Source of the DNA: Pelagibacteraceae bacterium AG-390-L03
Lineage (GTDB): Bacteria > Pseudomonadota > Alphaproteobacteria > Pelagibacterales > Pelagibacteraceae
Length of the DNA stretch: 64,000 nt
Reading direction: 5' to 3'
Assembly (NCBI GenBank): GCA_003279685.1
Contig: QCHA01000001.1
Span: 248,001 to 312,000 of the forward strand
The notes under the pieces were generated by a model. That model saw nothing but the letters and a program-made list of their open reading frames with translations. It was not told the DNA's origin and made no database searches. Position 1 is the first letter of the stretch; each line of letters begins with the position of its first letter. The translations under genes and the position numbers were made by a program. Positions 19,141 to 29,506 of the stretch are shown in pieces.

Positions 19141-20091
19141 TTACTTAGTTATAGATTTAGGAAAATTAGTTGCTAATAACAACTTCAAATTAATTAAGTC
19201 ATTATTTTTACTCATCCTGCTATCAATCATATTCCATGAATATGGAATAAGTTTTAAATATTTTCTTTTATTATCTCTTTCTGCCAATCTCATAAATATT
19301 CCAATAATTTTTAAATTTCTAAGAACTGATAAAATATCGAAATCATTTTTAAATTTATTTACATCAATTTTTTTATTAGTGCTTAAATAGTAGTTGTACA
19401 CTTTATCTTTTAATGAATTGGGTGTTTTGTATCTGACATCATCAATTAGGGACGCTAAATCATAGGCTTTGTTTCCAATAAGAGCATCTTGATTATCAAT
19501 TAATCCAATTTGATTTTTGGAGTTTATGATTAAATTTGAAACATGAAAATCTCTATGAACAAAAGTATCATTTTTAAAATTTAGTTTTGATAATACCAAC
19601 TTAATTTCTTTATCAAATTTACTATTAAATGTATTGATTTTTTTTTTATTTAATTTTTTCGGAACATACCATTGACTAAATAACTTTGCTTCATCTAATA
19701 AGATCTTACTTTTGTAATCTTTAATCAGGTAAGATTTATTTCTGAAATTTTTGATTTTTTTATCTTTAATTAATTGAATTTTATTTAAAACATTAATTAC
19801 TTTTTTGAAAATTAAAAATTGATCTTTTTTATTTCTTGAAAATATTTGATAAATAGTTTTTTTTCCCAAATCCTGTATTTCAATATAATTCTCTCTATAA
19901 TTTTGACTTAATAATTTAGGTGCAATTATATTATTTTTAATTAAGATTTTATTAATTGAATCATAAATTAATAAATTTTTAAATTTTTCTCTATTTGCAA
20001 ATACTATAATCGAATTTTTTTTAGTATTTCTATAAAATTTTCTAAAAGAAGCATCTCCTTTAATTTCCTTAAAATCTTTTAAAAGTTTCAT
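19141..20091 (-). CDS. amgK: Aminoglycoside-phosphotransferase-fold sugar kinase (AmgK-like)
   Basis: FVHRDFHVSNLIINSKNQIGLIDNQDALIGNKAYDLASLIDD; operon with murU and tsaE. Confidence 0.85.
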   Translation of the reverse strand: MKLLKDFKEIKGDASFRKFYRNTKKNSIIVFANREKFKNLLIYDSINKILIKNNIIAPKLLSQNYRENYIEIQDLGKKTIYQIFSRNKKDQFLIFKKVINVLNKIQLIKDKKIKNFRNKSYLIKDYKSKILLDEAKLFSQWYVPKKLNKKKINTFNSKFDKEIKLVLSKLNFKNDTFVHRDFHVSNLIINSKNQIGLIDNQDALIGNKAYDLASLIDDVRYKTPNSLKDKVYNYYLSTNKKIDVNKFKNDFDILSVLRNLKIIGIFMRLAERDNKRKYLKLIPYSWNMIDSRMSKNNDLINLKLLLATNFPKSITK

Positions 20092-20100
20092 ACTGAAAGA

Positions 20101-20556
20101 TTAATCTAAACCATCAATTTTAACAGATCTATTATTTAATTCATTTTCATAGTTAAATATTAAATCTATAGTCTTATTTAATTTTTCTTTATTAATTAAT
20201 TGAGGCCACTCTATTAAAGTTATTGTGCTTTTGTTATTTTCAAATATGTCTAAATTTTTTAGTTCACATTTGTCTTTTAATCTAAACAGATCATAATGTT
20301 TAATAGTAAAATCATCTACATCATACTCATTGAGTAAATTAAAAGTTGGACTTGTGACTTCTGTAGTTTGTAATTTTTTTTTTGTTTGAAATTGATTTAT
20401 CAAGTATTTTACAAAAGTAGTTTTACCCACTCCCATCTCTCCATATAAAAAAATTACTTCCCCACCTGTTAGATAATTAGAAAAATTTTTAGCTAATTCT
20501 TTAGTAGTCTCTTCTGAGGATATATCTATTATGCTATTTTTAATAGCGATAGGCAT
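20101..20556 (-). CDS. tsaE: tRNA threonylcarbamoyladenosine biosynthesis ATPase TsaE
   Basis: [48 protein letters not shown] at 20556 overlaps the ahcY end by 17 nt. Confidence 0.9.
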   Translation of the reverse strand: MPIAIKNSIIDISSEETTKELAKNFSNYLTGGEVIFLYGEMGVGKTTFVKYLINQFQTKKKLQTTEVTSPTFNLLNEYDVDDFTIKHYDLFRLKDKCELKNLDIFENNKSTITLIEWPQLINKEKLNKTIDLIFNYENELNNRSVKIDGLD

Positions 20557-21826
20557 CTGGTTTAAATGGACCCTCTGTCCCAACACTTATATAATCTGCT
20601 TGTTCTTTGGATAGTTTAGTAAGTTTGGCTCCAACTTTTTTTAAATGAAGAGTGGCAACTTTTTCATCCAAATGTTTAGGAAGTACATAAACTTTATTTT
20701 CATAATTTTTATAATTATTCCAAAGCTCAATCTGCGCAATTACTTGATTTGTAAATGAAGCACTCATAACAAAACTTGGGTGTCCAGTTGCACAGCCTAA
20801 ATTAACTAATCTTCCCTCTGCTAATAGGATAATTCTTTTTTTACTCGGTAATTCTATTTCGTGAACTTGCGGTTTAACTTCACTCCATTTGTAATTTTTA
20901 AGGGCTTCAACTTGGATTTCATTATCAAAGTGACCAATATTACATAAAATTGCTCTATCTTTCATATCTCTCATATGATCAGCGGTAACAATATCTTTAT
21001 TTCCTGTAGCTGTTACAACTATATCGGCTCTACTAATAGCCTCTTCCATCAGAACGACCTCGTACCCTTCCATTGCAGCTTGTAATGCGCAGATTGGATC
21101 TGCTTCAGTAACTAAAACTCTCGCTCCACTTTGTCTAAGTGATGCTGCACTTCCCTTACCTACATCTCCAAAACCAGCTACGATTGCAATTTTTCCTGAC
21201 ATCATTACATCTGTTGCTCTTCTAATTCCGTCAACCAAACTTTCTCTACAACCATACAAATTATCAAATTTTGATTTAGTAACTGAGTCGTTAACGTTAA
21301 TGGCTGGTACTAGAAGAGAATTATCCTTTTCCATCTTATTCAAAGCTTTTATTCCAGTCGTAGTCTCCTCAGAAACTCCTTTTATGTCTTTCATTAAATC
21401 TTTATATTCATTATGCATAATTGCAGTTAAATCACCTCCATCGTCTAAAAGCATATTTGGTTTCCAATCAGCTTTGCCAACAATAGTTTGTTTAATACAC
21501 CAAAGATATTCTTCCTCTGTTTCACCTTTCCAGGCGTAAACAGGTATTCCAGCTTTTGCAATCGCTGCAGCTGCGTGATCTTGAGTTGAAAAGATGTTGC
21601 ATGAAGACCATCTTACTTCTGCACCTAAAGCAACCAAAGTTTCTATTAATACTGCTGTTTGAATAGTCATATGTAAACAACCAATAATTCTTGCGCCTTT
21701 TAGAGGTTTAATTTCTGAATACTCTTCTCTTAATGCCATTAATCCTGGCATTTCACTCTCTGCGATCGAGATCTCTTTTCTACCAAATTCAGCTGATGAT
21801 ATATCTTTAACTTTATAATCTTCCAT
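20540..21826 (-). CDS. ahcY: Adenosylhomocysteinase
   Basis: [41 protein letters not shown]-terminal FKPDAYRY. Confidence 0.97.
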   Translation of the reverse strand: MEDYKVKDISSAEFGRKEISIAESEMPGLMALREEYSEIKPLKGARIIGCLHMTIQTAVLIETLVALGAEVRWSSCNIFSTQDHAAAAIAKAGIPVYAWKGETEEEYLWCIKQTIVGKADWKPNMLLDDGGDLTAIMHNEYKDLMKDIKGVSEETTTGIKALNKMEKDNSLLVPAINVNDSVTKSKFDNLYGCRESLVDGIRRATDVMMSGKIAIVAGFGDVGKGSAASLRQSGARVLVTEADPICALQAAMEGYEVVLMEEAISRADIVVTATGNKDIVTADHMRDMKDRAILCNIGHFDNEIQVEALKNYKWSEVKPQVHEIELPSKKRIILLAEGRLVNLGCATGHPSFVMSASFTNQVIAQIELWNNYKNYENKVYVLPKHLDEKVATLHLKKVGAKLTKLSKEQADYISVGTEGPFKPDAYRY

Positions 21827-21835
21827 GAAAAAAGT

Positions 21836-21863
21836 TTTATACAGTTAAAGAGAGACAAATCAA
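21836..21863 (-). promoter_or_regulatory. Candidate sigma70 promoter for ahcY
   Basis: Minus strand TTGATT (21863-21858), 16-nt spacer, TATAAA (21841-21836), only 9 nt before the ATG. Confidence 0.5.
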
Positions 21864-21870
21864 GTTAAGA

Positions 21871-23418
21871 TTAAACACTTGGAAACTTTATTTCTACAAT
21901 TGCGCCATCTCTATCTAAGCGATTTGAAGCTACAATTTCACCATCATGAAGATTAACTAAATTTTTAACAATATTAAGTCCTAGACCTGAATGTTCTCCA
22001 AATTTATCAGGTCTATTACTATAAAATCTTTTGAATATTTTTGACGTATCTTTCTCTTTAAATCCTTGCCCATCATCAATAATCTTTACCAAAATTTTTT
22101 TATCAACAGTATTTGATACATACACAAAAATATTTTCACCATCTTTACAAAATGAAATTGAATTATCTAATAGGTTGGCAATTATTTGCTCAATTCTGTT
22201 CTCAATACCATTAATAGTATATTTTTCATTACCATCATTTTCATAATTGATTTTGATATTTTTTTTGACCTTTTGGATATTATTATAATCTTCAACAACA
22301 GACTGAATAATAGGCTCTATATTAATTTTTTTCATTTTTTCTTTGCTAAGAGCTACTTCATCTTTTAGCATCTGAGAATAATCAGTTATTAGTCTTTCAA
22401 TTCTCAAAACATCATGGCTAAGAATATTTAATAATTTTAATCTTTGTTCTGAGTTATTGGAGTCTTGCAGTATCTCTGAAGCACTTTTAAGAGATGCCAA
22501 TGGGTTTCTTATCTCATGAACTAGATCTGTGGAAAAATTCTCAGCATGAGCAACTCTCTTTTGAAGTTCAGTGGTCATATCCTCCAGTGAATTTGATAAA
22601 AGACCCAATTCATCGTTACGACTTTTTAAACTTTCAATATTTGTTTTGGTTTGACTTTTGTCTTTAATAACTTTTGTATAACTTACAAGATTTTGAATCG
22701 GTTTAATAAAATATCTGCTCAAAACAAAAGAAAAAATTAGGATTACAAAACCCACAGCAATCGCCGTTCTAAGAACAAAAGCTTTCCTCTCATCAGTAGC
22801 TATTTTTATATCATTAGCATTTTCTGTAATAGCAATGTATCCAATATTTGAATTATTTTTAATTACATTTTTAATTGTAATTAATCTAAATTGATTGAGA
22901 TCTTCCTGTATGAATGTGTAAGAATTTCCGTAAGCATCAGAATTTAAATATTTTTTTAAAATATTTTTAAAAGAAAAGTTTTTATTTTCAGTTATATCTA
23001 GATTATTATTTTTATCATTTTTATCATTTTCATTTTCATTTTCATTTAAACTTTCAAATTCAATTTCATCTAACCTTGTAGAAAAAGACCTTGGATCAAG
23101 ATCTAAGGTATCTGTATCACCTACTATATTTGAGTCATTGTCAAAAAATATTACTCTATCCAAATTTTGAAAAATAAATCTAGTTGAAAATAAAAACTTT
23201 CTTATATCATCAACATTGAATTTAACATCTAATCTTATAAGAGTATTAATTGTATTATCTATTACATTTAAATGTTTTACTGATTTCTTTTTAATTAGAT
23301 TGGGTTGGACATTATTTAGATAAACAAAGGTGAATAAGCTAATAATTGTAAAGATTATAAAATTTATAAATAAAAATTTTTTTAATATAGATAGACTTTT
23401 TAAGTATTTACTAAACAT
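21871..23418 (-). CDS. chvG: ChvG-type sensor histidine kinase
   Basis: HAENFSTDLVHEIRNPLASLKSASEIL H-box; GQGFKEKDTSKIFKRFYS and GLGLNIVKNLV; adjacent to the ChvI-type regulator. Confidence 0.88.
   Translation of the reverse strand: MFSKYLKSLSILKKFLFINFIIFTIISLFTFVYLNNVQPNLIKKKSVKHLNVIDNTINTLIRLDVKFNVDDIRKFLFSTRFIFQNLDRVIFFDNDSNIVGDTDTLDLDPRSFSTRLDEIEFESLNENENENDKNDKNNNLDITENKNFSFKNILKKYLNSDAYGNSYTFIQEDLNQFRLITIKNVIKNNSNIGYIAITENANDIKIATDERKAFVLRTAIAVGFVILIFSFVLSRYFIKPIQNLVSYTKVIKDKSQTKTNIESLKSRNDELGLLSNSLEDMTTELQKRVAHAENFSTDLVHEIRNPLASLKSASEILQDSNNSEQRLKLLNILSHDVLRIERLITDYSQMLKDEVALSKEKMKKINIEPIIQSVVEDYNNIQKVKKNIKINYENDGNEKYTINGIENRIEQIIANLLDNSISFCKDGENIFVYVSNTVDKKILVKIIDDGQGFKEKDTSKIFKRFYSNRPDKFGEHSGLGLNIVKNLVNLHDGEIVASNRLDRDGAIVEIKFPSV
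23012..23047. repeat. Short tandem repeats inside chvG: (TTATCATTT)x2 then (TCATTT)x4
   Basis: Exact copies at 23012-23029 and 23024-23047; encode the NENENENDKNDKN low-complexity stretch. Confidence 0.85.
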
Positions 23419-24125
23419 TAGCTAACATTCCATCTATATCCACTACCATATCTAGTTTCAATAGCTGAAAAATCAGGGTCTACTTTTTTAAATTTTTTAC
23501 GAATTCTTTTAACATGACTATCAATAGTTCTATCCTCAATATCAGTATCTTCTCTATAAGCAATGTCCATTAATTGAGCTCGTTCTTTAATAATTCCTGG
23601 TCTTTTTGCCAATTCTTTAACAATTAAAAATTCTGTTGTGGTCAGTTTATCTGGAAGCTGTTTATTATTCCATTCACATTCGAGTTGAGATGGATCTAAT
23701 TTTAGTCTTCCGTGTGATATTAAACTTTTATTTTCCTCTAAAATATTATTAGAGTCTTTTTTTCTTAGCTGAACTCTAATTCTTTCTATCAAAACTTTAA
23801 TAGAAAAACCTCCAGATTTTTTTACAAAATCATCTGCTCCTAGTTTCAATCCTAATAATTCATCAATCTCATCATCTTTAGATGTCAAAAAAATTACTGG
23901 TAGTGATGTTTTTTTTCTAAGCTTTTTAAGTAGCTCCTCACCATCCATTTTAGGCATCTTTATATCAACTACTGCTAAATCAGGAGGCATTCTAGTTAAA
24001 CCAATTAATGCACTTTCACCATCAATATAAGTTTGAACTTTAAAGCCTTCTTTCTCTAAGGCAATACTCAAACTCGTCAGAATATTTCTATCATCATCTA
24101 TTAAAGCTATAGTTTGTTTGTGCAT
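23418..24125 (-). CDS. chvI: ChvI-type OmpR-family response regulator
   Basis: Receiver IALIDDDRNILTSLSIAL...DIKMPKMDGEELL; C-terminal winged helix RTIDSHVKRIRKKFK...RYGSGYRW. Confidence 0.9.
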   Translation of the reverse strand: MHKQTIALIDDDRNILTSLSIALEKEGFKVQTYIDGESALIGLTRMPPDLAVVDIKMPKMDGEELLKKLRKKTSLPVIFLTSKDDEIDELLGLKLGADDFVKKSGGFSIKVLIERIRVQLRKKDSNNILEENKSLISHGRLKLDPSQLECEWNNKQLPDKLTTTEFLIVKELAKRPGIIKERAQLMDIAYREDTDIEDRTIDSHVKRIRKKFKKVDPDFSAIETRYGSGYRWNVS

Positions 24126-24174
24126 TCCTTATATAAAAATACTAAATTGTTCTAAATTGGGCAATCTAATTAAA

Positions 24175-26949
24175 TTAATGAAGCACTCCCCAATTATCTC
24201 CAACATTAACGTCAACTGTTAATGGGGTTGAAAATGAATGATAGTCACTTTTAGCAACACTAGTCATTTCATCTTTTACTAATTTGACCATCATTTTTTC
24301 ATCTTTTTTTGGTACTTCAAATATTAACTCATCATGAATCTGTAAAAGCATTTTAGATTTAATATTTTTTTGTTCTAATAATTTTTTATCCAATCTAATC
24401 ATAGCTAAACGCATAATTTCTGCTGCTGATCCTTGTATAGGGGCATTAATTGCAGCTCGCTCTTGAAAATTTCTTATATTAAAATTTTTGTCATTAATTC
24501 CATTGAAATGGGATCTTCTCCCAAAAATATTATTAACGTAACCGCTTTTTCTACAAAAATTAATTGTACTGTCCATATAAACTTTTATTTCAGGAAATTT
24601 TGCAAAATATGCATCCAGAAATTCTTCTGCTTCATAATTTGAAACGTTAATCTGTTTTGCTAAACCATACTGTGAAATTCCATAAATAATTCCAAAATTA
24701 ATTGCTTTTGCTTTTCTTCGATGATCTTGATTTACTTTTTTAATATCTATATTAAAAATCTGACTAGCTGTTAATGAGTGAATATCTTCATTATTTTTAA
24801 AAGCTTTTTTAAGCTCTTTAACATCTGCTAGATCTGCTAAGATTCTCATTTCAATTTGATTATAATCTGCCGAAATTAAAAGATGATCTTTTTTGGCTGC
24901 AAAAGCTTTTCTTATATCTTTTCCATCTTCTGATTTTATTGGGATATTCTGTAAATTTGGATCACTAGATGCCAATCTGCCAGTTGTAGTTGCTGCCAAC
25001 AAGAATGAAGTATGCACTCTTTTTGTTGATGGATTAATATGTTCTGGTAGGGAATCTGAATAAGTATTTTTAAGCTTTGATACTTGCCTCCAATCTAGAA
25101 TTAATTGAGGAAATTCATGACCTTTAAAAGCTAAATCTTCCAAAACACTCGCACTTGTAGCAAAACTTCCTTTTTTGGTCTTTTTTAAACCTGCAATCTT
25201 AAGTTCATTATAAATTATTTCACCTAATTGCTTTGGTGAGGCAATATTAAATTCTTTTTTCGAAATTTTAAAAACTTTTTTTTCTAAGTTATTTATTTTT
25301 TTTTCAAATTTTAAAGAGAGAGATTTTAAGAATTTACTATCAACTTCAATTCCTTCCATCTCCATAAAAGCAAGAATTTTAATTAACGGTTTTTCAAATA
25401 TTTCATAAATATTTACCATTTTTTCTAACTTCAAATTTTTGATAAATTTTTTATATAATCTAAAAGTTATGTCTGCATCTTCAGCTGCATAATCTTTAGC
25501 TTTATCAATCTCTACATCGCTAAAATTTATTTCTTTTTTACCAGTTCCAACAATCTCTTTGAAAGAAATTGTTTTATGGCCTAGATGAATTTCAGATAGT
25601 ATATCCATATTGTGTCTATTTTTTCCAGCATCCAACACATAAGACATGAGCATTGTATCTTCCATTGATGAAATTGTTATTCCATGTTTATATAAAACTA
25701 TAAAATCAAACTTAATATTTTGACCAATCTTTTTTACACTAGGATCTTCTAATAAAGGTTTTAATTTTTTTATGACAACATTTTTATCAATACATTTTGA
25801 TGATTTGTGTCCAATTGGAATATAACAAGCCTTACCAATTTTAGAGCATAGAGAAATACCAACTAAATCCGCTTGATGAGCATCTAAAGAATTTGTTTCA
25901 GTATCTACCGCAACCTCTCCTACTTCCTCAGCCTCTTTTATCCATTCATCTATTTCATTGGGATTTTTAATTAGATGATAATTCTTATTATTAACTGGTT
26001 GTTGTTTAACTGAGAAATCTTTTTCAATTGTTTTATCTGATAATTTTGGTTCACCATATGCAGATATGACAGAACTCAGAAGTCGATTAAATTCCATTTC
26101 TCTCAAAAATGTATAAAGCTTATCTTTATCTATTTCTTTTAACTTAAACTCTCCCAATTCTTTATTAATCGGGGCATCTTTCATTAAAGTCACAAGCTGT
26201 TTACTAATCAATGCTTTATCTTTATTTTCAATTAATGTTTCTCTTCTTTTGTTTTGTTTTATTTCACTTGCTGATTTTAAGAGCTTTTCTAAAGTTCCAT
26301 ATTTATTAATTAGTTCTGCGGCCGTTTTTACTCCTATGCCTGGAACTCCAGGAACATTATCACTACTATCTCCCGCTAGAGATTGCACATCTATTACTTT
26401 TGAAGCATCAACTCCAAACTTTGTATGAATATCCTCTTCTGTGATAAATTTATTTTTCATAGGGTCAAAAATACGAACTCCTTTTTTAAACAATTGCATC
26501 AGATCTTTATCCGATGAAACAATTGTAACCTTGGCTCCTTTCTTAAGAATTTTTTCAACATAAGTTGCAATTAAGTCATCTGCTTCATAATTAAGGAGAT
26601 CAACTGAAGGTAAATTAAAAGCTAGCACTGACTTTCTGATATATTCAAATTGAGGAGCCAAATCATCAGGTGCTTCTGAACGGTTAGCCTTATATTCACT
26701 ATAAATATCGTTTCTAAATGTCTTTCTAGCTGAGTCGAAAATTACAGCAAAGTGACTGGGTTTTTGTAAATTTTGTTCTGATTTTGAGTCTTCAAGAAGT
26801 TTGAAAAGCATACTACAGAAACCACTAACTGCACCTGTTGGCAATCCATCACTCTTTCTAGTTAATGGTGGTAGCGCATAATAAGCTCTAAAAATATATC
26901 CAGAACCATCAATAAGGTAAAAATGATCTGTTTTTTGAATTTTATCCAT
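24175..26949 (-). CDS. polA: DNA polymerase I
   Basis: 5'-nuclease FYLIDGSGYIFRAYYALPPL; DTETNSLDAHQ exonuclease; polymerase SADYNQIEMRILA, RRKAKAINFGIIYGISQYGLA, LLQIHDELIFEV. Start at 26949 preferred over 27015. Confidence 0.97.
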   Translation of the reverse strand: MDKIQKTDHFYLIDGSGYIFRAYYALPPLTRKSDGLPTGAVSGFCSMLFKLLEDSKSEQNLQKPSHFAVIFDSARKTFRNDIYSEYKANRSEAPDDLAPQFEYIRKSVLAFNLPSVDLLNYEADDLIATYVEKILKKGAKVTIVSSDKDLMQLFKKGVRIFDPMKNKFITEEDIHTKFGVDASKVIDVQSLAGDSSDNVPGVPGIGVKTAAELINKYGTLEKLLKSASEIKQNKRRETLIENKDKALISKQLVTLMKDAPINKELGEFKLKEIDKDKLYTFLREMEFNRLLSSVISAYGEPKLSDKTIEKDFSVKQQPVNNKNYHLIKNPNEIDEWIKEAEEVGEVAVDTETNSLDAHQADLVGISLCSKIGKACYIPIGHKSSKCIDKNVVIKKLKPLLEDPSVKKIGQNIKFDFIVLYKHGITISSMEDTMLMSYVLDAGKNRHNMDILSEIHLGHKTISFKEIVGTGKKEINFSDVEIDKAKDYAAEDADITFRLYKKFIKNLKLEKMVNIYEIFEKPLIKILAFMEMEGIEVDSKFLKSLSLKFEKKINNLEKKVFKISKKEFNIASPKQLGEIIYNELKIAGLKKTKKGSFATSASVLEDLAFKGHEFPQLILDWRQVSKLKNTYSDSLPEHINPSTKRVHTSFLLAATTTGRLASSDPNLQNIPIKSEDGKDIRKAFAAKKDHLLISADYNQIEMRILADLADVKELKKAFKNNEDIHSLTASQIFNIDIKKVNQDHRRKAKAINFGIIYGISQYGLAKQINVSNYEAEEFLDAYFAKFPEIKVYMDSTINFCRKSGYVNNIFGRRSHFNGINDKNFNIRNFQERAAINAPIQGSAAEIMRLAMIRLDKKLLEQKNIKSKMLLQIHDELIFEVPKKDEKMMVKLVKDEMTSVAKSDYHSFSTPLTVDVNVGDNWGVLH

Positions 26950-27067
26950 TAAAATATCACTAAATATTACAGTGGTAATTAAATCTGTATATAAAAAACT
27001 TACTTTTCTTAACAAGCTTTATTATTATATCTAGATTATTTTAATTTTTAATAGTAATAATTAATTT

Positions 27068-27619
27068 ATGGAGCTAACAAAAAATATATCTCAAACAAAG
27101 ATAATTAAATCATTACTAGCAATAATCCTTGGGTCTATAGCATTGACTATATCTGCTAAAATTAAAATACCTTTCTATCCGGTACCTATGACTATGCAAA
27201 CATTTGTAGTTTTATTTTTAGGAGTAAGCCTTGGCTATAAAATTGGATTAGCAAGTGTTGGCCTATATTTGCTCGAAGGAATTGTTGGATTGCCTGTTTT
27301 TTCAAACTCTCCTGAAAAAGGTGTTGGTTTAATTTATTTTACAGGTCCTACAATGGGATATTTAATTGGTTTTTTAACAGCAAGCTATTTGGCATCTAAA
27401 ATAAATAATAGTGATAATTTTATATTAGTTTTAACTAAACTTATAGTTGCAACAACAACAATTTATATACTGGGATTATTGTGGCTTGGAACTCTTATAG
27501 GTTGGGATAAACCAATTTTTGCTTTAGGAGCTAAACCTTTTTTACTAGCTGAAACTTTTAAAGTTATACTATTAGCCTTGATTACAAAAAAAATTATTAA
27601 AATAAGAAATTTTATCTAG
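27068..27619 (+). CDS. bioY: BioY family biotin transporter S component
   Basis: KIKIPFYPVPMTMQTFVVLFLGVSLGYKIG, GPTMGYLIGF, LGTLIGW. Confidence 0.95.
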   Translation: MELTKNISQTKIIKSLLAIILGSIALTISAKIKIPFYPVPMTMQTFVVLFLGVSLGYKIGLASVGLYLLEGIVGLPVFSNSPEKGVGLIYFTGPTMGYLIGFLTASYLASKINNSDNFILVLTKLIVATTTIYILGLLWLGTLIGWDKPIFALGAKPFLLAETFKVILLALITKKIIKIRNFI

Positions 27620-28184
27620 GAGATCTTTTAGACAGAATTCTTTGAAGAGTTCTTCTATGCATTTTTAGTCTTCTTGCAGTTTCTGAAACATTTCTATTAC
27701 ATAGCTCAAATACTCTATGGATATGTTCCCATTTTACTCTATCTGCTGACATTGGATTTTCTGGAGGAGCCGCTTTTTTTGCAGGATCTGCAAGTAAAGC
27801 TTTTTCAACATCCTCTGCATCAGCTGGTTTTGCAAGATAATCAATAGCACCCTCTTTAATAGCTGCAACTGCAGTTGGAATATTTCCATAACCAGTTAAC
27901 ATAATTATTCTGCTTTCACTGTTTGTAGTTTGAATTTCTTTTACAACCTCTAGTCCGTTACCATCTCCTAGTCTTAAGTCTACCACTGCAAAACCAGGTT
28001 TCTTTGCTTTAACCGATTCTACACCTTTTTGTACACTCTCTGCTTGAGAAACTTCAAAACCTTTTTTCTCCATTGCTCTGGCTAATCTCTCTCTAAAAGG
28101 ATTGTCATCATCAACTATAAGTAGAGATTTATTCTCAAAATCGTTGATATTTTTAAGGACTACTTGTTCTTTCATAACCTTCAT
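27612..28184 (-). CDS. ActR/RegA-type response regulator
   Basis: Receiver SLLIVDDDNPFRERLARAMEKKGFEV; Fis-like DNA-binding VSETARRLKMHRRTLQRILSKRSPR. Confidence 0.93.
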   Translation of the reverse strand: MKVMKEQVVLKNINDFENKSLLIVDDDNPFRERLARAMEKKGFEVSQAESVQKGVESVKAKKPGFAVVDLRLGDGNGLEVVKEIQTTNSESRIIMLTGYGNIPTAVAAIKEGAIDYLAKPADAEDVEKALLADPAKKAAPPENPMSADRVKWEHIHRVFELCNRNVSETARRLKMHRRTLQRILSKRSPR

Positions 28185-28321
28185 ATGGTGATTAGCTCAC
28201 ATAATTCAATACCTATTATTTACTTTACATTATTAATCTATGGGCTTAATAGGAGGAAATTTTAAAGTTTTTTAGCAATAAAAAGCTTTTTTTTATTAAA
28301 TTTTTTTTGGAGGCATTTTAA

Positions 28322-29506
28322 ATGCAAAAATTTAAATCAGTTGAGCAATTAATAAGTCAACTGAAACCTGAAAAACCGATTTATTGTATAAGAAAGAATT
28401 CTATTCGATCTGCAGTAAAATATTTCAACAAAAACTTTCCAGGTAAAATCTTATACGCAGTAAAGACAAATCCACATCCTACAGTAATTCAATCAATTAT
28501 AGATAGTGGTGTAGAGCAATTTGATGTTGCCTCAATAGAGGAAATTAAAAGTATTAGAAATTTTAGCCAAACAGCTAAATGTTCTTATATGCATACAGTA
28601 AAAAGTAGAGAAAGTATTAAAGATGCTTATTTTAATTATGGAGTTAAAACATTCTCATTAGATACTAAAGATGAGTTAATAAAAATAATTGAAAGCACAA
28701 ATAACGCAAAAGATTTAGAATTATTTGTAAGAGTTGCGGTCTCGAACGAACATGCTGAAATAGATTTATCGAAGAAATTTGGTGCATTAAACTCTGAAGC
28801 AGCAGGACTGTTAAGGTTAGTTAAACAGCATGCAAAAAAAATTGGTCTAAGCTTTCATGTTGGTTCACAATGTATGCATCCTATTTCATATTCAAAAGGT
28901 ATTAATGAAATTGGAAATATAATCAAAAAAACAAAAATTTTACCTGATTACATTAATGTTGGTGGAGGATTTCCAACAATTTATCCAGACTTAATACCTC
29001 AATCTATGGATAGCTATTTTAAAGAAATTAAAAAAGGATTGGAAAACTTAAAGCTTGAAAAGTTACCTGAAATTATTTGTGAACCAGGAAGAGCTATGGT
29101 AGCAGAAAGTGGCTCTACAATTGTAAGAGTAAATTTAAGAAAAAAACAAAAACTTTATATAAATGATGGTACTTACGGAACTCTGTTTGATGCAGGAACG
29201 CCTAATATAGTTTTTCCATCTAAAATGATTAAAGACAATACAAATAAAATAATATCAAAAAAATTAACTGCTTTTGATTTTTTTGGACCAACATGCGATA
29301 GCATGGATTATATGAAAGGTCCTTTTCTTCTTCCTAATAATATTAAGGAAAATGATTATATTGAGCTCGGCCAACTAGGTGCATATGGTTTAACATTTAG
29401 AACTCAATTTAATGGGTATTATTCCGATGAAATATTTGAAGTTGAAGATAAACCAATCATGACAATGTATGACAAAGACACTAACAAAGCTACTTTGGTT
29501 GCTTAA
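28322..29506 (+). CDS. Ornithine/lysine decarboxylase, PLP alanine-racemase fold
   Basis: ILYAVKTNPHPTVIQSIIDSGVEQFDVAS PLP lysine; SFHVGSQC; FFGPTCDSMDYM; ELGQLGAYGLTFRTQFNG. Confidence 0.93.
   Translation: MQKFKSVEQLISQLKPEKPIYCIRKNSIRSAVKYFNKNFPGKILYAVKTNPHPTVIQSIIDSGVEQFDVASIEEIKSIRNFSQTAKCSYMHTVKSRESIKDAYFNYGVKTFSLDTKDELIKIIESTNNAKDLELFVRVAVSNEHAEIDLSKKFGALNSEAAGLLRLVKQHAKKIGLSFHVGSQCMHPISYSKGINEIGNIIKKTKILPDYINVGGGFPTIYPDLIPQSMDSYFKEIKKGLENLKLEKLPEIICEPGRAMVAESGSTIVRVNLRKKQKLYINDGTYGTLFDAGTPNIVFPSKMIKDNTNKIISKKLTAFDFFGPTCDSMDYMKGPFLLPNNIKENDYIELGQLGAYGLTFRTQFNGYYSDEIFEVEDKPIMTMYDKDTNKATLVA

Noticed and set aside
21827-21870. Possible SAH or SAM riboswitch upstream of ahcY
   Set aside because: The gap is only 44 nt, holds a promoter-like TTGATT-16-TATAAA and lacks SAH or SAM aptamer signatures.
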